Of a DNA stretch of 64,000 nucleotides, positions 37,301 through 43,427 are shown piece by piece (within the stretch, counting starts at the first letter, position 1; each line of letters opens with the position of its first letter). Both the position numbers and the translations under genes were made by a program. The stretch is from Crocinitomicaceae bacterium (GTDB lineage Bacteria; Bacteroidota; Bacteroidia; Flavobacteriales_D; Crocinitomicaceae): contig JAKVAQ010000006.1 of the NCBI GenBank assembly GCA_022447665.1, forward strand, positions 17,376 to 81,375, written 5' to 3'. Below the pieces are notes generated by a model that was not told the DNA's origin, ran no database searches, and saw only the letters and a list, made by a program, of their open reading frames with translations.

Positions 37301-37363
37301 TATTATATAAGATTCCAGAGCAAGGATGAGCAACAGATTCTGAAGTTTACTTTAGTACGATAA
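28301..37363 (+). CDS. Giant T9SS-secreted SprB-repeat surface adhesin (3020 residues)
   Basis: After a signal peptide (1-23) come an IgGFc-binding-protein-like region (about 30-455), a Calx-beta-like domain (about 470-565), one SprB-like unit, and a P/proprotein-convertase-type domain (about 660-835). About 26 SprB repeats (855-2925) follow, with the core W-S-x-G-E-T-T-E-D-I-S-G-L followed by G-x-Y. One repeat carries an inserted beta-domain (about 2255-2350). A T9SS type A sorting domain ends the protein (LNLYPNPSLNDFTLDY, final FTLVR). SprB is the mobile gliding adhesin of Flavobacterium johnsoniae; this protein is SprB-like in repeats but differs in its N-terminal domains. A role in gliding or attachment is inferred. 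A strong terminator follows. Confidence 0.9.
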   Translation: MKQLFSRITMVFLALLPFAGLAQLDTKHYVPPMFGREDLGTHYIVLSTPEAIPFDVTITDGSGTLITTETISSAASSSYTLGAGTATPFLVTEAELNTALTGKGLVLEADKPFFVNIRVVAGPQAGSLTSKGVKAALGKEFRTGHLFNNTGDSFRKSSTFSIMATEDGTTVTIDDIRPGVIFRGTTPSGAPLTSPSVTVTLNEGETYVVAAYMDEASATENVNGINGTRITSDKDIVVNTGQWLGGNALVGGTPAAGRDLGIDQIVPVDKIGNEYVVIKGEGIDNEKVIVVATQDGTDIMLDGVVAPVATIDAGDYYVIDGTAFSANDNLFIQTSEDVYVYQSANGGDGATDDNERQVGLNFLPPIGCSGSKSVNLPEVDFIGTAYINIIANTGATVVVDGVPLGAGDAVTGTGDYVTYKLTSGYSGDITITSDDLIRVALINLSGNIGAAGYFSGFTKDVSVLTETVLADGIALEGCIPATFTFGIDGASATDTEITYTIGGTATNGIDYSYIDSSLIIPAGSTEATIIVNAIADGFPEGPETVFIIYQPDACSELDTAVLTINDAVPIEFELDGTDLSCFEDFSGEIDIPTTGGTAPYTYEVTTDAGAGTTTTYTSMPITGLPAGEYSVAVFDAYGCTADALVIGGIFDADTTFLPDGTGDTYTTTIDISGFGAGETLDDMSQLQQICMTMEHSYMGDLEMKIIAPSGEEVILKQYPGGGSTDLGEPFAAAPVDGASSTLTDPGVGFEYCFNDMPIFGTMVDESGTYTHTIPSSTGGTYTDTYLPSGSYESFENLDGLLGATLDGTWTLEVTDNLALDNGYIFTWNISLISDLPDTLVTLHEPDEIVIDGFVTEATCGVANGSINISASGAFPPYTYLWSNGETTEDITGLDAGSYTVYVTDDNGCTDSSTFIVNNTSSINITTTVVNASCVGSSDGSIDVVTSGGTPPYTFSWSSGETTEDLSSLEAGAYTITVTDDEGCIYSEEIIVNSLPPIVISLVSLDNEECGTGNGAIDISVTGGTGSYGYSWSSGATTEDISGLSSGDYTITVTDASGCTADETYSLINDVSACSEFCFLDADAVVTNEECGNGAGALDVTITDVAFPYTVVWSSGETTEDISGLSAGDYTITINDADGCEHIETFTVANETYSLDLSAFSVVNENCGNADGSIDITVVGGSMPYSYSWSSGETTEDISALSAGDYEVTITDASGCELTTSFTVENNVGTLEVSEVISNEVCGGGNGSINITVSGGTAPYTYLWSSGETTQDISGLSAGTYSCTITDATGCTFTTDDYTVIDGAGTLNIFAIANENEQCDNNLGFIDISVTGGSAPYDFLWSSGETTEDIAGLSEGTYSCTITDDIGCVLTTGDIIIYNDGGDLEVTTDLVNDEICGNGEGSIFVATTGGTAPFTYDWSDGSTSEDNTNLTAGDYTLIVTDAVGCENGVTETVNNTAGTLAIEGAITIDEICGNGAGSIDVTISGGTAPIVYSWDSGETTEDLSSLSAGTYVITVTDANGCEATESYTITNDAGDLAVSSALTAEICSGANGAIDVTVTGGSTPYTFAWSSGATTEDLTGLSAGIYSSVITDNAGCSVSTGDLSIVNNPGTMTSSTVVGDETCGDGSGAIDLTITDGTAPITYLWSTGATTEDISGLSAGIYTYTATDASGCVISEDITIINNSGTLSIDDISITNESCDDDAGAIDVTISGGTAPLVYAWSSGETTEDITGLSEGDFDLTVTDASGCSVSTGTITVDNDPGTLTVTEVIVVDENCGNGVGSVDITVGGGVAPLSYLWSNGATTEDINLLSEGTYTCTITDAAGCSIDVLATVLNDAGDLSLFSSTVTDETCGDGSGAIDITIAGGTTPYSYAWAHGPTSEDLIGLSSGNYTVFVTDASGCSTSADFTLDNSGGDLAISSFTMSEENCGDASGALDITFTGGESPYTFSWDNGATTEDISGLEAGDYELTITDINGCSITQIFTVTENVGDLALVSAVVTDEACGDGAGAIDITFTGGDAPFVFDWDSGETTEDISGLSEGDYTLVITDAFGCEITTTETVVNISGGFDASFASVTDETCGDAAGSIDVDVVGGTPPYTYSWSSGETTEDLSGLSAGDYELTVTDAVGCVLTISTTVNNNTGTLALTGATVEDEDCADGTGFIDITITGGATPYTYLWSTGAITEDISGLSEGTYTCVITDNAGCVLNYSGDVGNSGGGITTDVVITPDQCGAGNGSILVTATGGINPYDFSWTGGTPTTCCTWTLEMFDSSTSWNTATVDVIIDGVSIGEFTVTGGGYNLETFEICDGSSLELVWNPGFFDDEVSFDLYDADGVLVFSQGPSPTPGTLFTTTATCPGAGPTSTILTGLTAGDYELTITDDVGCSITETYTVEPLESDIVITVVDVTDETCGNNNGVIEYTLSGGTAPFVTTANGFTDGPPVGLLENLYADTWEIITVDDNGCTDTLDVIVDNIATFTTTAVLTNDFCSGGIGAIDITVTGESGTLDFDWDSGETTEDLTGLTAGTYTVTITDNVFGPGDCEDEVEFTIIDTTDVLLSATSIDDLCSGGTGSIDLSLDDETDVTILWSTGETTEDISGLSEGTYSVTVTSNVTGCEETLDIEIFNASDFTFLTAVTDDVCNDSIGAIDLTIIGGTDMVFEWSNGETTEDLTDIPEGTYKVIMTNNTTGCVDSTEVTVGNSTSGIDGTIVVTDEYCDGDNGALDLTVTGAIGTPSFEWSTGEMTEDISGLTSGDYSVIITDDADGCQAIVFATVDSLNTDLAGSIVATDELCGDGTGALDLTVTDAIGTLTYDWSTGETTEDISGLNAGTYSVTVTDDAYGCQITLDGVVNNETTFEAVLVDVVDAICATCPTGSIDITINEFVGDGPYTFDWSNGETTEDISDLVPGIYEVVVTSASGCTDTLEIEVGNSQSVGIYDLPEWELNLYPNPSLNDFTLDYNFNSNEPVLMTMVDLSGKTVYVTTLEDVEGKIQVGTSHLEGGVYYIRFQSKDEQQILKFTLVR
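30865..37080 (+). repeat. Tandem array of about 26 SprB-type coding repeats
   Basis: Units of roughly 75-85 codons recur, each with a Cys-Gly start (NExCGxGxGSIDITV), a GG(T/S)xPYTYxW strand, the core SGETTEDISGL, and an AGxYTxTITDAxGC end. By eye 24 units keep the TTED-type core and two are degenerate or interrupted. At DNA level the segment coding SGETTED is often nearly identical, which makes the array prone to recombination and to assembly collapse. Confidence 0.88.
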
Positions 37364-37380
37364 TATATTGACCAAAATGT

Positions 37381-37414
37381 AAAAAGCCTTCTCAGAAATG
37401 GGGAGGCTTTTTTT
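37381..37414 (+). terminator. Rho-independent terminator after the giant adhesin gene
   Basis: AAAGCCTTCTC pairs with GGGGAGGCTTT around AGAAAT and runs into seven T. It begins 18 nt after the stop codon. Confidence 0.85.
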
Positions 37415-37442
37415 GTATCTTGTTTCTGGTTAAAACGATGTT

Positions 37443-37820
37443 ATGCTAAAACTAAGATTTGAAACAGAGAATGCTTCTCATGGATTAACAAGGACAAAAG
37501 GGTTTGCATGGCATGATGCTGAGGGTATTCACTTCGAACATCAAGTTTCAGACACTATATTAGAAGTTTACAAAGGAGATGTAAAAGATAGCAGTATCCC
37601 TTACGATCAAATTCAAGAAATTAAGTATAAGAATTCTTGGTTTAGCGGTGGCTCTGTAATCATTGTTTTAAGCAGCTTCAAGAGTGCAGAGGAACTTCCT
37701 TTTGTGCAAAACGGAGAAGTGGTTTTGTCTTTAAAAAGAGCCCAAAAATCACGAGGAAAAGAGTTCGCGATAAATGCTCAATTAGATTTGGACAATTACC
37801 GAATAAATAATATGGTTTAG
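37443..37820 (+). CDS. Small cytoplasmic protein of unknown function
   Basis: The 125-residue protein has no signal or membrane segment. It reads as a small all-beta domain ([45 protein letters not shown]) of the kind seen in bacterial PH-like proteins: the IPYDQIxEI strand followed by a hydrophobic strand is typical. The family assignment is only a resemblance. Its stop overlaps the stop of the DUF2256 gene on the other strand by 4 nt. Confidence 0.6.
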   Translation: MLKLRFETENASHGLTRTKGFAWHDAEGIHFEHQVSDTILEVYKGDVKDSSIPYDQIQEIKYKNSWFSGGSVIIVLSSFKSAEELPFVQNGEVVLSLKRAQKSRGKEFAINAQLDLDNYRINNMV

Positions 37821-37972
37821 CTTACAGGGTTTCTTTTTGATTGTCTTCGACAACGTTCGCTGCAATACTTTACCTCCTCCCAATTCTTTTCCCACTTTTT
37901 ACGCCAAGAGAATGGTCTTTTACAAACAGGACAAACCTTCTCAGGAAGATTGCTTTTCTTAACTCCTTTCAC
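37817..37972 (-). CDS. DUF2256-type mini zinc-binding protein
   Basis: A 51-residue protein reads [19 protein letters not shown], then [20 protein letters not shown], which matches the DUF2256 family of very small four-Cys proteins (CPVC and CSERC would bind zinc). The start is GTG at 37972, inside the last codons of the photolyase-like gene, so the two are translationally linked. Its stop overlaps the converging gene by 4 nt. The molecular function of the family is unknown. It was found by reading the gap, as it is too short for routine gene calls. Confidence 0.8.
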   Translation of the reverse strand: MKGVKKSNLPEKVCPVCKRPFSWRKKWEKNWEEVKYCSERCRRQSKRNPVS

Positions 37973-39056
37973 GCACTAAAACCTTTTTCGCTTTTTTCCA
38001 ATACCCAAAGAAAGAGGTGAAGTATCCTGTTACCTCTGGCACTAACCAATCTCTGGATTCTTCTATTCCTTCATAATTATTTAGCGGATGTTCTTTATAG
38101 ATAATCTTTTCGGTTTCGACTTTGGTCTTCAATTCCTCAAACTCACCTACAAATAATTGTATTCCAGGTATGTTCTCACTTAGTTTAAGCGCAAAGTCAA
38201 TGCACTTTTGTGATATAGGAAAACGTTCAAAAATCGAGGGCTCGAGAAGGAAAATACGTTGCACATCTTCATCCTTATGCCAATTCGGGTCTAGATTGTA
38301 GTAGTTATAGATTAAGGTGGTTTTATCCCGATTTATTTGGATGTCTATGAACTCTGGAAGAGCGATTTGCAGTTCAAATGAGCTTAGCGCAACTAGCTCT
38401 TCGGGAATCTCGAGTTGTCCAAATTTCTCGTAACCTACATCCAAGAATGTATCACGCTGATCAGAGTTAAAGAACTTATTGATGTTATCCTGATTCGCAT
38501 AGTACTTTTTATTAGCATTGCTACCTGCCACCCATTGCCAACTTAAGGTATTACTTGCTAAGTCGCCATCTAGTAAATGGGCGTACATCCATTGAGAGGG
38601 AATATTCCAATGACTTTCTCCCATGTTACAAGCAATGGCTGCTACATACATTCGCATGTGATTGTGCATGTATCCACTTTCGTACAATTCCTGGATAGCA
38701 TTGTCCACAGCTTCTATTTTGGTAGTTCCATTTATTATAGAAGAAGGGATTTTATAATTAGAAACAGGTTCTTGAGGCCGTCGTAAGTCTTCGAAGATCG
38801 CTTTACCTTTTCCAATCCACGCCTGCTGCCAGTAATCTCTCCAAGCGAGTTCCTGGACTAGTTTTTCAGTGGCATCCCATGAAAGTTTTAATGATAGAAT
38901 ATGATCAAAAACCTGACGTGTAGAAATAACCCCTCGTGAAATGTACGGACTTAATTTTGTCACTGCCCCGTCATGAAAGTTTCTAGTTTTCGCGTATCGA
39001 ATAGGATCAATTTCTTCTATTCGTTGCAGGATATCTGAATAATCTGTAGGAAACAT
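37959..39056 (-). CDS. Photolyase/cryptochrome-like FAD-binding protein with atypical domain order
   Basis: The 365-residue protein starts directly in the photolyase FAD-binding domain ([12 protein letters not shown] near residue 34, [12 protein letters not shown] near 65, [20 protein letters not shown] near 172), which fills residues 1-215. The N-terminal antenna Rossmann domain of normal photolyases is missing. Instead a C-terminal 150 residues contain alternating strand/helix segments ([31 protein letters not shown]) that resemble such a domain moved to the other end. DNA-repair activity is uncertain. It is followed, with overlap, by DUF2256, which suggests a common role. Confidence 0.8.
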   Translation of the reverse strand: MFPTDYSDILQRIEEIDPIRYAKTRNFHDGAVTKLSPYISRGVISTRQVFDHILSLKLSWDATEKLVQELAWRDYWQQAWIGKGKAIFEDLRRPQEPVSNYKIPSSIINGTTKIEAVDNAIQELYESGYMHNHMRMYVAAIACNMGESHWNIPSQWMYAHLLDGDLASNTLSWQWVAGSNANKKYYANQDNINKFFNSDQRDTFLDVGYEKFGQLEIPEELVALSSFELQIALPEFIDIQINRDKTTLIYNYYNLDPNWHKDEDVQRIFLLEPSIFERFPISQKCIDFALKLSENIPGIQLFVGEFEELKTKVETEKIIYKEHPLNNYEGIEESRDWLVPEVTGYFTSFFGYWKKAKKVLVRERS

Positions 39057-39147
39057 TTTAAGCCTTTATGAAAGAACAGATGAGCAGAGGCTTTGTTTCT
39101 TCAAGCAAAGGGGTTTTAAGTATCCGTTTTGATAAAATACAACCTAA

Positions 39148-39519
39148 TTATTCATCAAGTATGAGTCTGCCTTCGGTTTCGGCCTTATTTCTACCCCATT
39201 TAGCAATACTTTCTACCACTGGCATCATGGATTTACCCTCTTCAGATAATTCATATTCAACGCGAGGAGGAACCTCTGCGAACACTTTTCTCGTGACCAA
39301 TCCATCCTCTTCCAAAGCTTTCAATTGAAGTGAGAGCATCTTGTCTGTAATATCAGGAATCTGCTTTTTCAATTCTCCAAATCGCTTTTTACCGTTGCGC
39401 AAATACCAGAGCACCACAACTTTCCATTTACCTCCGATAAAATGCATGGTAACTGATAATGCACAATGAAAGTCTTCGTTCAACATGCGATATTTATATT
39501 TCTTTCCGTCGATAATCAT
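39148..39519 (-). CDS. HxlR-family transcriptional regulator
   Basis: From the ATG at 39519 the protein has 123 residues; a TTG at 39540 is possible but lies in the operator arm. It has the HxlR winged-helix pattern: CALSVTMHFIGGKWKVVVLW near residue 18, FGELKKQIPDITDKMLS, LKALEEDGLVTRKVF, and PPRVEYELSEEGKSM. HxlR proteins often respond to quinones, aldehydes or electrophiles through a Cys, and Cys17 is the single candidate here. It is divergent from a NADP-binding reductase, its likely target. Confidence 0.88.
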   Translation of the reverse strand: MIIDGKKYKYRMLNEDFHCALSVTMHFIGGKWKVVVLWYLRNGKKRFGELKKQIPDITDKMLSLQLKALEEDGLVTRKVFAEVPPRVEYELSEEGKSMMPVVESIAKWGRNKAETEGRLILDE

Positions 39520-39531
39520 TGCTAATCTTAA

Positions 39532-39609
39532 TACTATCAATAATGAAAGTGGCTTTCATTTATGACATGTTATTGGTCTGATAACAAATATACTATACTT
39601 TTGATAGTA
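39532..39609. promoter_or_regulatory. Divergent promoter region with nested inverted repeats (HxlR operator candidates)
   Basis: Between the regulator and the reductase lie three perfect inverted repeats: TACTATCAA (39532-39540) with TTGATAGTA (39601-39609); AATGAAAG-TGG-CTTTCATT (39542-39560); and TGTTAT/ATAACA (39568-39586). The right outer arm overlaps the -7 element of the reductase and the left outer arm mirrors it for the regulator. This suits one repressor controlling both directions. Confidence 0.5.
39596..39603 (+). promoter_or_regulatory. -7 promoter element of the NADP-binding reductase
   Basis: TACTTTTG matches TAnnTTTG. It lies downstream of the only ATG of the reductase frame (39562), so that ATG cannot be in the transcript. 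Confidence 0.5.
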
Positions 39610-39612
39610 GAT

Positions 39613-40296
39613 ATTAAAATTATAGTAAAAATAAAAATAGCAGTATTAGGAACAGGAATAGTAGGTCGTACAATTGCTGAAAAACTGGACCAATTAGGAC
39701 ATGATGTAACAATAGGAACAAGAGACGTCCAGAAGACAATGCAAGAAAATGAAGCTTATGCAGCTTGGGCTTCTTCACATTCTAATGTACATACGATGCC
39801 TTTTGTGGAGGGCGCTGCAAATGCCGATTTGCTCTTTAATTGTATTGGAGGAATGGTTACCATGGATGCATTGAATGGAATTGGTGAAAAAACTTTGGGC
39901 AATAAAGTACTCGTTGACCTTTCTAATCCTTTAGACTTTAGCAATGGAATGCCTCCTTCTTTAGGTGTAGTTAATACAGATTCAATAGGTGAACAAATAC
40001 AGCGTGGCTTTCCTAACTTGAAAGTTGTAAAGTCTTTGAATACGATGAATACAGCATTAATGGTAAATCCAGGTATGTTGAAAGGCGACCATAATGTTTT
40101 TGTTTGTGGGAATGACGAAGCCTCAAAAAATACTACCCTTGATCTATTGAAATCTTTTGGTTGGCGAGAAGACTTAATCATTGACCTAGGCGACATAACC
40201 AATTCTCGTGGTACGGAAATGATTCTTCCCATATGGTTGAGGTTATGGGGAGCTTTAGGTACGGCAGAGTTCAATTTTCATATTCAGAAGAACTAG
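39613..40296 (+). CDS. NADPH-binding F420-dependent-reductase-like oxidoreductase, non-standard start
   Basis: The protein has the N-terminal Rossmann fold of the NADPH-dependent F420 reductase family (KIAVLGTGIVGRTIAEKLDQ, then TIGTRDVQ) and the later VVKSLNTMNTALMVNP and DLGDITNSRG blocks of that family. Length is about 222-228 residues. The ATG at 39562 lies upstream of the promoter and adds unrelated residues. After the -7 element the frame has no ATG/GTG/TTG, only ATT (39613, 39619) and an ATA (39631) exactly where relatives have the initial Met of MKIAVLGTG. I place the start provisionally at 39613. It is probably controlled by the divergent HxlR regulator. Confidence 0.75.
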   Translation: MKIIVKIKIAVLGTGIVGRTIAEKLDQLGHDVTIGTRDVQKTMQENEAYAAWASSHSNVHTMPFVEGAANADLLFNCIGGMVTMDALNGIGEKTLGNKVLVDLSNPLDFSNGMPPSLGVVNTDSIGEQIQRGFPNLKVVKSLNTMNTALMVNPGMLKGDHNVFVCGNDEASKNTTLDLLKSFGWREDLIIDLGDITNSRGTEMILPIWLRLWGALGTAEFNFHIQKN

Positions 40297-40317
40297 GAAT
40301 TTCAGTTCAATAAGAAG

Positions 40318-40341
40318 AAGGCGTCTAAATGACGCCTTTTT
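40318..40341. terminator. Bidirectional terminator between the reductase and the esterase
   Basis: AAGGCGTC pairs with GACGCCTT around TAAAT, followed by T on the plus strand and preceded by an A-rich stretch that gives T on the minus strand. It serves the two converging genes. Confidence 0.75.
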
Positions 40342-40347
40342 CAAGAA

Positions 40348-41238
40348 TTACATTAATCCGTTAATGTCATATTTTGACAAAAAGTTCCAGATAAGTTGGC
40401 CTGCATTTTGGCTCGAATAAGTATTCGTAAACCAAACATGATCACCTCCAACGTATTTATAGTGTTCTACAGATACGCTGCTGTCTCCGGAGTCATATAA
40501 ATAATGTTCTATGGTTAAACCACTTCCTGTTTCAGAATTCACCGTAGGAGATGTAACCGTATTATTAAAGTTGATCCAATGATCCAAAACGGCTTGAGCA
40601 CTTGAGTAATCAGAACTACCATTATACGGAATTACACCGTCAGACGTTCCATGTAAATGTATAACCGGCATTGGATGTGTTGTCGGTCCATCAAAATCCA
40701 ACATTGTTCCTGAAACCGATGCTACTCCCGCTACTAACTCACTTTTATAGTTAGCAAGGCCGTAGGCAAACATGCCTCCATTAGAATATCCGCAGGCATA
40801 AATACGTTCAGAATCGACATTGTATTCGAGGGAAATTTGGCTCAACATGGCCTCTACAAACCCAAAGTCATCTGCTGTACTTTTATTATCTCCTCCCAAT
40901 AAACTTGTATTCCAATGTGAAGAGCCGTTAAGACATGTTCCTTGGGGATAAACCAAAATGAAATTTTCTGCATCGGCTAAAGAACGCATGTCTGCATAAT
41001 CCATGTATTCAGACGCCAAACCACCAAAGCCGTGAAAATTCATAACTAATGGAGTAGCGTTGGAAGAGTTATAAGAGGTTGGAATATACAAAAGGTATTC
41101 TCTGACTAAGCCGTCATGAGTTATAGTAAGAGCTCCACTATTTGAACCACAAGAATCGTCTTCTTTACTGCTTATTTCTTTATTACAACTTGCTATAAAA
41201 CAAACCGACGTTATTGCAATGATCCATATATTTTTCAT
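40348..41238 (-). CDS. PHB-depolymerase-like esterase lipoprotein (LpqC family)
   Basis: The 296-residue protein has a lipoprotein signal with lipobox CFIASC (Cys18). The hydrolase domain shows MNFHGFGG (oxyanion region, near residue 68), CGYSNGGMFAYGL (nucleophile Ser near 151), HLHGTSDGVIPYNG (catalytic Asp) and GGDHVWF (catalytic His). This matches the esterase family of poly(3-hydroxybutyrate) depolymerases and feruloyl/acetyl-xylan esterases; the natural substrate is not clear. It probably sits on the cell envelope. It converges with the reductase at a shared terminator. Confidence 0.86.
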   Translation of the reverse strand: MKNIWIIAITSVCFIASCNKEISSKEDDSCGSNSGALTITHDGLVREYLLYIPTSYNSSNATPLVMNFHGFGGLASEYMDYADMRSLADAENFILVYPQGTCLNGSSHWNTSLLGGDNKSTADDFGFVEAMLSQISLEYNVDSERIYACGYSNGGMFAYGLANYKSELVAGVASVSGTMLDFDGPTTHPMPVIHLHGTSDGVIPYNGSSDYSSAQAVLDHWINFNNTVTSPTVNSETGSGLTIEHYLYDSGDSSVSVEHYKYVGGDHVWFTNTYSSQNAGQLIWNFLSKYDINGLM

Positions 41239-41326
41239 ATTCTAAAGTTAGTAAAATCGTATTTATATTAATTAGTCGATAAGTTAGAGATAACCCCTAT
41301 TTTTACTTCATACAGAATTTTGATCT

Positions 41327-42829
41327 GTGACAAAATCAGAAAAAAAAAGGAAAAAAAATGCTCTCCAACATAAGCTAGTAAAGGGCGGAATAGGTGTTCT
41401 TATAGCCTTGATTCTATATGTTCTTGTGCCAGGAGATCAATATGAGAAAGCACCTTTAATGGCTGCTGTTGTTGGACTCATGGCCGCATGGTGGGTAATG
41501 GAAGTAATACCAATTGGGTTAACATCTTTGATTCCAATTGTTGTACTGCCATTCTTAGGTATCGGTTCATTCATGGAATTTCTGCCGTATTACTACAAGG
41601 AGATGATTTTCTTATTTCTGGGTGGATATTTACTTGCTTTAGGATTACAGGCTTCAGATTTACACAATAGAATTGCTCTGTATGTGGTGTTAAAAATAGG
41701 TAGTACTCCTAGTCGGTTGATTTTAGGATTCATGCTAACTACTGGTTTTCTAAGCATGTGGATTGCCAACACTGCCTCAGTTGTAGTAATGCTTCCAATT
41801 GGAATGTCCATTTTGGAGGGGGTTCAAAGAGTATCCAACGACAATAAATTCGTAAAACGTTTTGGAATCGCTTTAATGTTGGGAATTGCTTATGCAGCAG
41901 ACATTGGAGGAATGGCAACTTTAGTAGGTACTCCGCCGAACATTGTTTTTGCAGAAAATTATAGCACCTTATTCCCTGAAGCACCCGCTATTGGTTTTGT
42001 GGACTGGATGGTGCTTTGTATGCCATTTAGTGTGATATTTCTATTTCTAGGATGGTTATTTATGACTCGCGTGGTGATAAGAATGCCAAGGACTAAAATT
42101 TATGAGGATAATTCTGCCATTCGTAAAAAGTTAGAAGCCTTGGGCAAAATGACGCGGGATGAAAAATTTGCTGGATTAATATTTGGTTCGGCCGCAGTAT
42201 TATGGTTGACCGGTTCAGATATTCAATTGAGTGATAATTTCACATTCCATGGTTGGCGTTATTGGTTGGGACTCGAAGCTATATCGGACGCCATTGTTGC
42301 AATGATATGTGCCGTCTTGTTATTCTTAGTTCCTTCTAGTGAGAAAAAAGGTAAAATGCTCCTGCCCTTTAAAACATATAAGCAAATCCCAGTAGGAATA
42401 TTATTGTTGTTTGGAGGTGGTTTTGCCATTGCAGGAGGTTTTAAAATGTCAGGGTTGGATGAGGTGATTAAGCAGATTTTCGAATCAATGCCGGAACTTG
42501 CACCAATGTTAATAGTAGGAATTATTTGTTTGATAGTGACTTTCCTAACGGAGCTAACTTCAAATACTGCTATAACAAACCTTATTCTTCCAATTCTTGC
42601 AAGTGCCACGGTAGTATTAGATATGGACCCAAGACTAATGATGATCCCAGCCACGCTTTCTGCCAGTTGTGCTTTTATGATGCCGATTGCTTCACCAACC
42701 CAGGCTATCGCGTATGGTTCAGGTTATGTAACGATTCCAGAAATGATGAGAACAGGTGTATGGTTTAACCTATTAGGCGTATTGATAGTGACCGTGTTTT
42801 TCGCAATAGTCACCACTTTTGTGTGGTAA
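41327..42829 (+). CDS. SLC13/DASS-family sodium-coupled anion transporter
   Basis: The 500-residue inner-membrane protein has 11-13 hydrophobic segments and the two Ser-Asn-Thr type signature loops of divalent-anion:sodium symporters (WIANTAS near residue 146 and ELTSNTAITN near 407), each next to a re-entrant hairpin. GMATLVGTPPNI near 197 is also typical. Substrates of the family are succinate and other dicarboxylates, citrate or sulfate, and the sequence does not decide. The start is GTG at 41327, preceded by an in-frame region without a better start, and the N-terminus is strongly basic. Confidence 0.92.
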   Translation: MTKSEKKRKKNALQHKLVKGGIGVLIALILYVLVPGDQYEKAPLMAAVVGLMAAWWVMEVIPIGLTSLIPIVVLPFLGIGSFMEFLPYYYKEMIFLFLGGYLLALGLQASDLHNRIALYVVLKIGSTPSRLILGFMLTTGFLSMWIANTASVVVMLPIGMSILEGVQRVSNDNKFVKRFGIALMLGIAYAADIGGMATLVGTPPNIVFAENYSTLFPEAPAIGFVDWMVLCMPFSVIFLFLGWLFMTRVVIRMPRTKIYEDNSAIRKKLEALGKMTRDEKFAGLIFGSAAVLWLTGSDIQLSDNFTFHGWRYWLGLEAISDAIVAMICAVLLFLVPSSEKKGKMLLPFKTYKQIPVGILLLFGGGFAIAGGFKMSGLDEVIKQIFESMPELAPMLIVGIICLIVTFLTELTSNTAITNLILPILASATVVLDMDPRLMMIPATLSASCAFMMPIASPTQAIAYGSGYVTIPEMMRTGVWFNLLGVLIVTVFFAIVTTFVW

Positions 42830-42833
42830 GATG

Positions 42834-43364
42834 TTATTCATCTTCTCCAACGAAACTTGCATAGAAAAATGTAATTGCAGTAATTATACCTCCTGTAATC
42901 ATTAGGATATGTGCACCAGGCCAATGCATCATCCTAAAGAAATTTCCAATTACTAAAACACTGAACCCACCAATATATCCAATTCGAATTATTGGAGAAT
43001 TCTCGGCTTCAACGGAATCATCCTTAGTAAAAACCGCATAAAGTGTTAACCCTAGCCAAACTAAAAATCCTGATCCCGCCAATGGAATTAAAACAGATCG
43101 GTACTCTTTGTAGAAAATAAGACCAGATAACCCACAAATACCCCAAACAAATACTGCTAGCACTTTGGCAACATCAATTTTGGTTCTTTTTTCTTTAAGT
43201 AAAATTAGTTTTGGATAGGAGAGTAATACTGCAGCATACCCTAAAGTAATTAGTATTCCGGCTGGTGGCCAATGCATTATTTTGAACATGAACCCTATCC
43301 CAAAAGAACAGAAGCCTAAAACAATGATAATATTTAGAAATGATTTAAGTGTTTTGGGTTTCAT
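42834..43364 (-). CDS. GldL-like membrane protein with duplicated FKIMHWP hairpin
   Basis: The 176-residue protein has five to six hydrophobic helices. The helix-loop motif that marks GldL, the T9SS motor membrane protein (FKIMHWPxAG after a hydrophobic helix), occurs twice: GFMFKIMHWPPAGILI near residue 23 and GNFFRMMHWPGAHILM near 142. No GldL cytoplasmic helical tail is present and the gene is not next to gldKMN, so it is not GldL itself. Proteins of this shape may interact with, or merely resemble, the motor. It converges with the SLC13 gene, 4 nt apart. Confidence 0.7.
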   Translation of the reverse strand: MKPKTLKSFLNIIIVLGFCSFGIGFMFKIMHWPPAGILITLGYAAVLLSYPKLILLKEKRTKIDVAKVLAVFVWGICGLSGLIFYKEYRSVLIPLAGSGFLVWLGLTLYAVFTKDDSVEAENSPIIRIGYIGGFSVLVIGNFFRMMHWPGAHILMITGGIITAITFFYASFVGEDE

Positions 43365-43385
43365 AACACTAAGCTACAAAAACTA

Positions 43386-43427
43386 AAGCCCTCTTCACTT
43401 CTAAACTGCACGAAGTTCTGAGGGCTT
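43386..43427. repeat. Long inverted repeat downstream of the region's converging transcripts
   Basis: AAGCCCTC (43386-43393) and GAGGGCTT (43420-43427) enclose a second pair, ACTTC/GAAGT. The nested stem could terminate the GNAT operon on the minus strand (a T-poor end makes this weak) or form the outer arm of the repeat cluster that follows. Confidence 0.4.

Noticed and set aside
28301..37363. Calling this gene sprB
   Set aside because: The repeats match but the head domains differ and no sprCDF-like neighbours are present.
39562..39612. ATG at 39562 as the reductase start
   Set aside because: It lies upstream of the -7 element and in the operator, and the residues it adds do not belong to the family fold.
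39756..40274. 172-codon minus-strand frame inside the F420-reductase-like gene
   Set aside because: Antisense of a clear Rossmann-fold protein; composition is that of a reverse frame.
42834..43364. Calling this gene gldL
   Set aside because: It lacks the GldL cytoplasmic region, has the motif twice, and no gldK/M/N genes are adjacent.
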